From contig CACBGC010000007.1 of the NCBI GenBank assembly GCA_902538695.1, positions 1 through 26,707 on the forward strand: a stretch of 26,707 bases of DNA, written 5' to 3'. This stretch comes from an uncultured Synechococcaceae cyanobacterium (GTDB taxonomy: Bacteria; Cyanobacteriota; Cyanobacteriia; PCC-6307; Cyanobiaceae). Below are positions 25,215 to 26,707 of this stretch, piece after piece. The position numbers were made by a program, and so were the translations under genes. The notes beneath the pieces were generated by a model, which saw only the letters and a program-made list of their open reading frames with translations, made no database searches and was not told the DNA's origin. How positions within the stretch are numbered: position 1 is the stretch's first letter; the number at the start of each line of letters is the position of its first letter.

Positions 25215-25582
25215 AATGGGATTTCACTAGAATTACTATTATTAGAATATTGGTTATTATCGGACTCTTTTCGGGAGCCTAGTAAGTTTAACCTATCTAC
25301 CCTAACAACAGGTTTATATCTATCTTCCCCAGTATTTTTATCTTTCCAACTATCAATTTTAAAGCTTCCTGTGATTCCAATTAAGGATCCTTTTTTAACG
25401 TAATCTGCTGCTATTTGCGCCTGTTTGCCCCATATTTCTAAATTAAACCAGTCAGGCTCCTCATCTCTACTTCTTCTGTTAACTGCAAGAGTGAAATTAG
25501 CAACGATACTTCCAGATTCAAAATATCTGACATCAGGTTCTCTTCCGGCTCTGCCAACCAGGTTAATAGTGTTAATTTCCAT
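25211..25582 (-). CDS. ssb: Single-stranded DNA-binding protein
   Basis: SSB coats single-stranded DNA in replication and repair. Residues 1-105 form the OB fold: MEINTINLVGRAGREPDVRY, FESGSIVANFTLAVNRRSRD, DWFNLEIWGKQAQIAADYVK, KGSLIGITGSFKIDSWKDKN and KPVVRVDRLNLLG. The tail is short (about 18 residues, Asn/Ser-rich) and ends in SSEIPF, the partner-binding tip. It keeps the IPF end but has a single acidic residue in place of the DDD of E. coli. At 123 residues it is at the short end of the family. The start is ATG at 25582. It is divergent from mreB; the 13-base T run at 25585-25597 forms an A-rich leader just upstream of the start. Confidence 0.95.
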   Translation of the reverse strand: MEINTINLVGRAGREPDVRYFESGSIVANFTLAVNRRSRDEEPDWFNLEIWGKQAQIAADYVKKGSLIGITGSFKIDSWKDKNTGEDRYKPVVRVDRLNLLGSRKESDNNQYSNNSNSSEIPF

Positions 25583-25661
25583 AATTTTTTTTTTTTTATA
25601 CTACTCATATTTTTAGGTTCTGCTCAAAGTTTTGCGTGCTATTCATAACTAAACGAGAGAA

Positions 25662-25692
25662 TTGTGAAAGCTTAACAAAAAATAGATATATT
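25662..25692 (+). promoter_or_regulatory. Candidate promoter of mreB
   Basis: TTGTGA (25662-25667, 4 of 6 to TTGACA) and TATATT (25687-25692) are spaced by 19 bases, in the 134-base gap between ssb and mreB. A start site near 25699 would leave the AAAGGA ribosome-binding site in the leader. Spacing is long and this is tentative. Confidence 0.3.
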
Positions 25693-25702
25693 ATTTATAA
25701 AC

Positions 25703-25708
25703 AAAGGA
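25703..25708 (+). promoter_or_regulatory. Shine-Dalgarno sequence that decides the mreB start
   Basis: AAAGGA ends at 25708. It is 8 bases before the GTG at 25717 but directly overlaps the ATG at 25708, so it supports the GTG start. Confidence 0.6.
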
Positions 25709-25716
25709 TGTCTATT

Positions 25717-26707
25717 GTGATTTTTAACAGATTTAAATTTTCTAGAGATATTGGCATAGATTTGGGGACGGCCAATACCCTTATACACGTATCAGGTAAG
25801 GGTGTTGTTTTACAAGAGCCTTCTGTAGTAGCTATGGATTTAGAGGAAGGGATTCCATTGGCTGTTGGTAAAGAAGCAAAGTTAATGCTTGGAAGAACGC
25901 CTGGCAATATTAGAGCCGTAAGACCGCTTAGAGATGGTGTTATTGCAGATTTTGATGCAGCGGAGCAAATGATTAAAACATTTATTCAAAAATGTAATGA
26001 AGGCAAGGGTATTGTTGCTCCAAGAATAGTTATTGGTATTCCAAGCGGAGTGACCAGTGTCGAGCGAAGAGCAGTAAGAGAAGCTGGATTAGCAGGAGCT
26101 AGAGAAGTTCACTTAATAGATGAGCCTGTTGCAGCAGCAATAGGTGCATCATTACCAGTAACTGAGCCAATTGGAACTATGATTGTTGATATTGGTGGTG
26201 GTACTACTGAGGTTGCAGTATTGAGTTTGGGTGGAACTGTATTAAGTGAATCTGTTCGAATAGCTGGCGACGAAATAAATGAATCAATTGCCTTATACCT
26301 TAAAAAAGTTCATAATTTAGTTGTTGGAGAGAGAACTGCAGAAGATATTAAGATCAAGATTGGTTCTGCATTTCCAGATGATGAATTTGATAAAACTACT
26401 TTAGAGGTGCGAGGTTTACACCTTCTATCTGGTCTACCTCGATCAGTCACTTTGACCTCAGGAGAAATTAGAGAAGCAATGGCTGAAACACTCAGCAAAA
26501 TAGTTGAAGCTGTAAAAAGAACTTTAGAGCGTACTCCTCCTGAACTTGCTGCAGATATTGTTGATAGGGGTATTATGCTCGCAGGAGGCGGTGCTTTAGT
26601 TAGAGGTATTAATGACTTATTAAGCGATGAAACGGGAATTTTTACCCACATAGCAGAAAGTCCACTGCTTTGTGTAGTTAATGGATGTGGGGAGGTTTTA
26701 GATGACT
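25717..26707 (+). CDS. mreB: Rod shape-determining protein MreB, 3' end outside window
   Basis: MreB is the bacterial actin that organises cell-wall synthesis on the inner face of the membrane. About 330 residues are present. The phosphate-1 loop is DIGIDLGTANTLIHVSGKG, followed by PLRDGVIADFDAAEQMIKTF, PRIVIGIPSGVTSVERRAVR, EPVAAAIGASLPV, the phosphate-2 loop VDIGGGTTEVAVLSLGG, and the adenosine motif GIMLAGGGALVRGI. The N-terminus (IFNRFKFSRDIG) has the short hydrophobic and basic lead expected to touch the membrane. GTG at 25717 is chosen because of its Shine-Dalgarno spacing and the match to MxFNRF starts known from relatives; an in-frame ATG at 25708 would add three residues. The missing part is probably under 30 residues. 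It is divergent from ssb. Confidence 0.97.
   Translation, partial: MIFNRFKFSRDIGIDLGTANTLIHVSGKGVVLQEPSVVAMDLEEGIPLAVGKEAKLMLGRTPGNIRAVRPLRDGVIADFDAAEQMIKTFIQKCNEGKGIVAPRIVIGIPSGVTSVERRAVREAGLAGAREVHLIDEPVAAAIGASLPVTEPIGTMIVDIGGGTTEVAVLSLGGTVLSESVRIAGDEINESIALYLKKVHNLVVGERTAEDIKIKIGSAFPDDEFDKTTLEVRGLHLLSGLPRSVTLTSGEIREAMAETLSKIVEAVKRTLERTPPELAADIVDRGIMLAGGGALVRGINDLLSDETGIFTHIAESPLLCVVNGCGEVLDD

Noticed and set aside
1..26707. Mobile elements, CRISPR arrays, phage or defence islands
   Set aside because: No transposase, integrase, repeat-spacer pattern or toxin-antitoxin gene is seen. All genes fit a core cyanobacterial chromosome and base composition looks even throughout.

Overview
The window is AT-rich (clearly below 40% G+C by eye) and gene-dense. 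It reads as a stretch of core chromosome from a small-genome marine picocyanobacterium, most likely a high-light Prochlorococcus. The evidence is PsbZ of photosystem II, a four-ACT-domain aspartate kinase, SecA with a long internal insertion and no C-terminal zinc domain, a compact GyrB, a group 2 sigma factor, cobalamin-ring CobH, and very short or negative gene spacing. The genus is inferred from protein character and gene content, not from a database search.

Layout, left to right. The end of uvrB (+) converges on lysC and holA (-). cobH (+) diverges from holA and converges on mutS (-). psbZ and ribH (+) are followed by tRNA-Gly(GCC) and a small SnoaL/NTF2-like gene (+), which converges on a GNAT acetyltransferase (-). 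secA (+) converges on a minus-strand block: cysE preceded by a GntR-type regulator, then infC and miaA. gyrB (+) starts a plus-strand run with a small exported SH3-like protein, two tiny tandem crcB genes, mgtE and a group 2 sigma factor. The sigma factor overlaps tail to tail with an alpha/beta hydrolase (-). A PfkB sugar kinase (+) overlaps tail to tail with tsaE (-), which diverges from ahcY (+). ahcY is followed by a DedA protein (+) that just overlaps ssb (-). ssb diverges from mreB (+), which runs off the right edge.

The genes are mostly housekeeping: DNA repair and replication (uvrB, mutS, holA, gyrB, ssb), translation and tRNA modification (infC, miaA, tsaE, tRNA-Gly), secretion (secA), cell shape (mreB), amino acid, methyl-cycle and vitamin metabolism (lysC, cysE, ahcY, cobH, ribH), ion handling (crcB pair, mgtE) and transcription (sigma factor, GntR). 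I saw no insertion sequences, phage genes, CRISPR arrays or large repeats.

No gene-free stretch exceeds 300 bases. The longest gaps are 8665-8839, 15006-15155, 6707-6846 and 25583-25716; each separates divergent genes and holds only promoter or leader candidates. The strongest anomaly is holA, whose frame is broken at a run of seven A (minus strand). I found no convincing novel multi-gene system; the other findings are modest.
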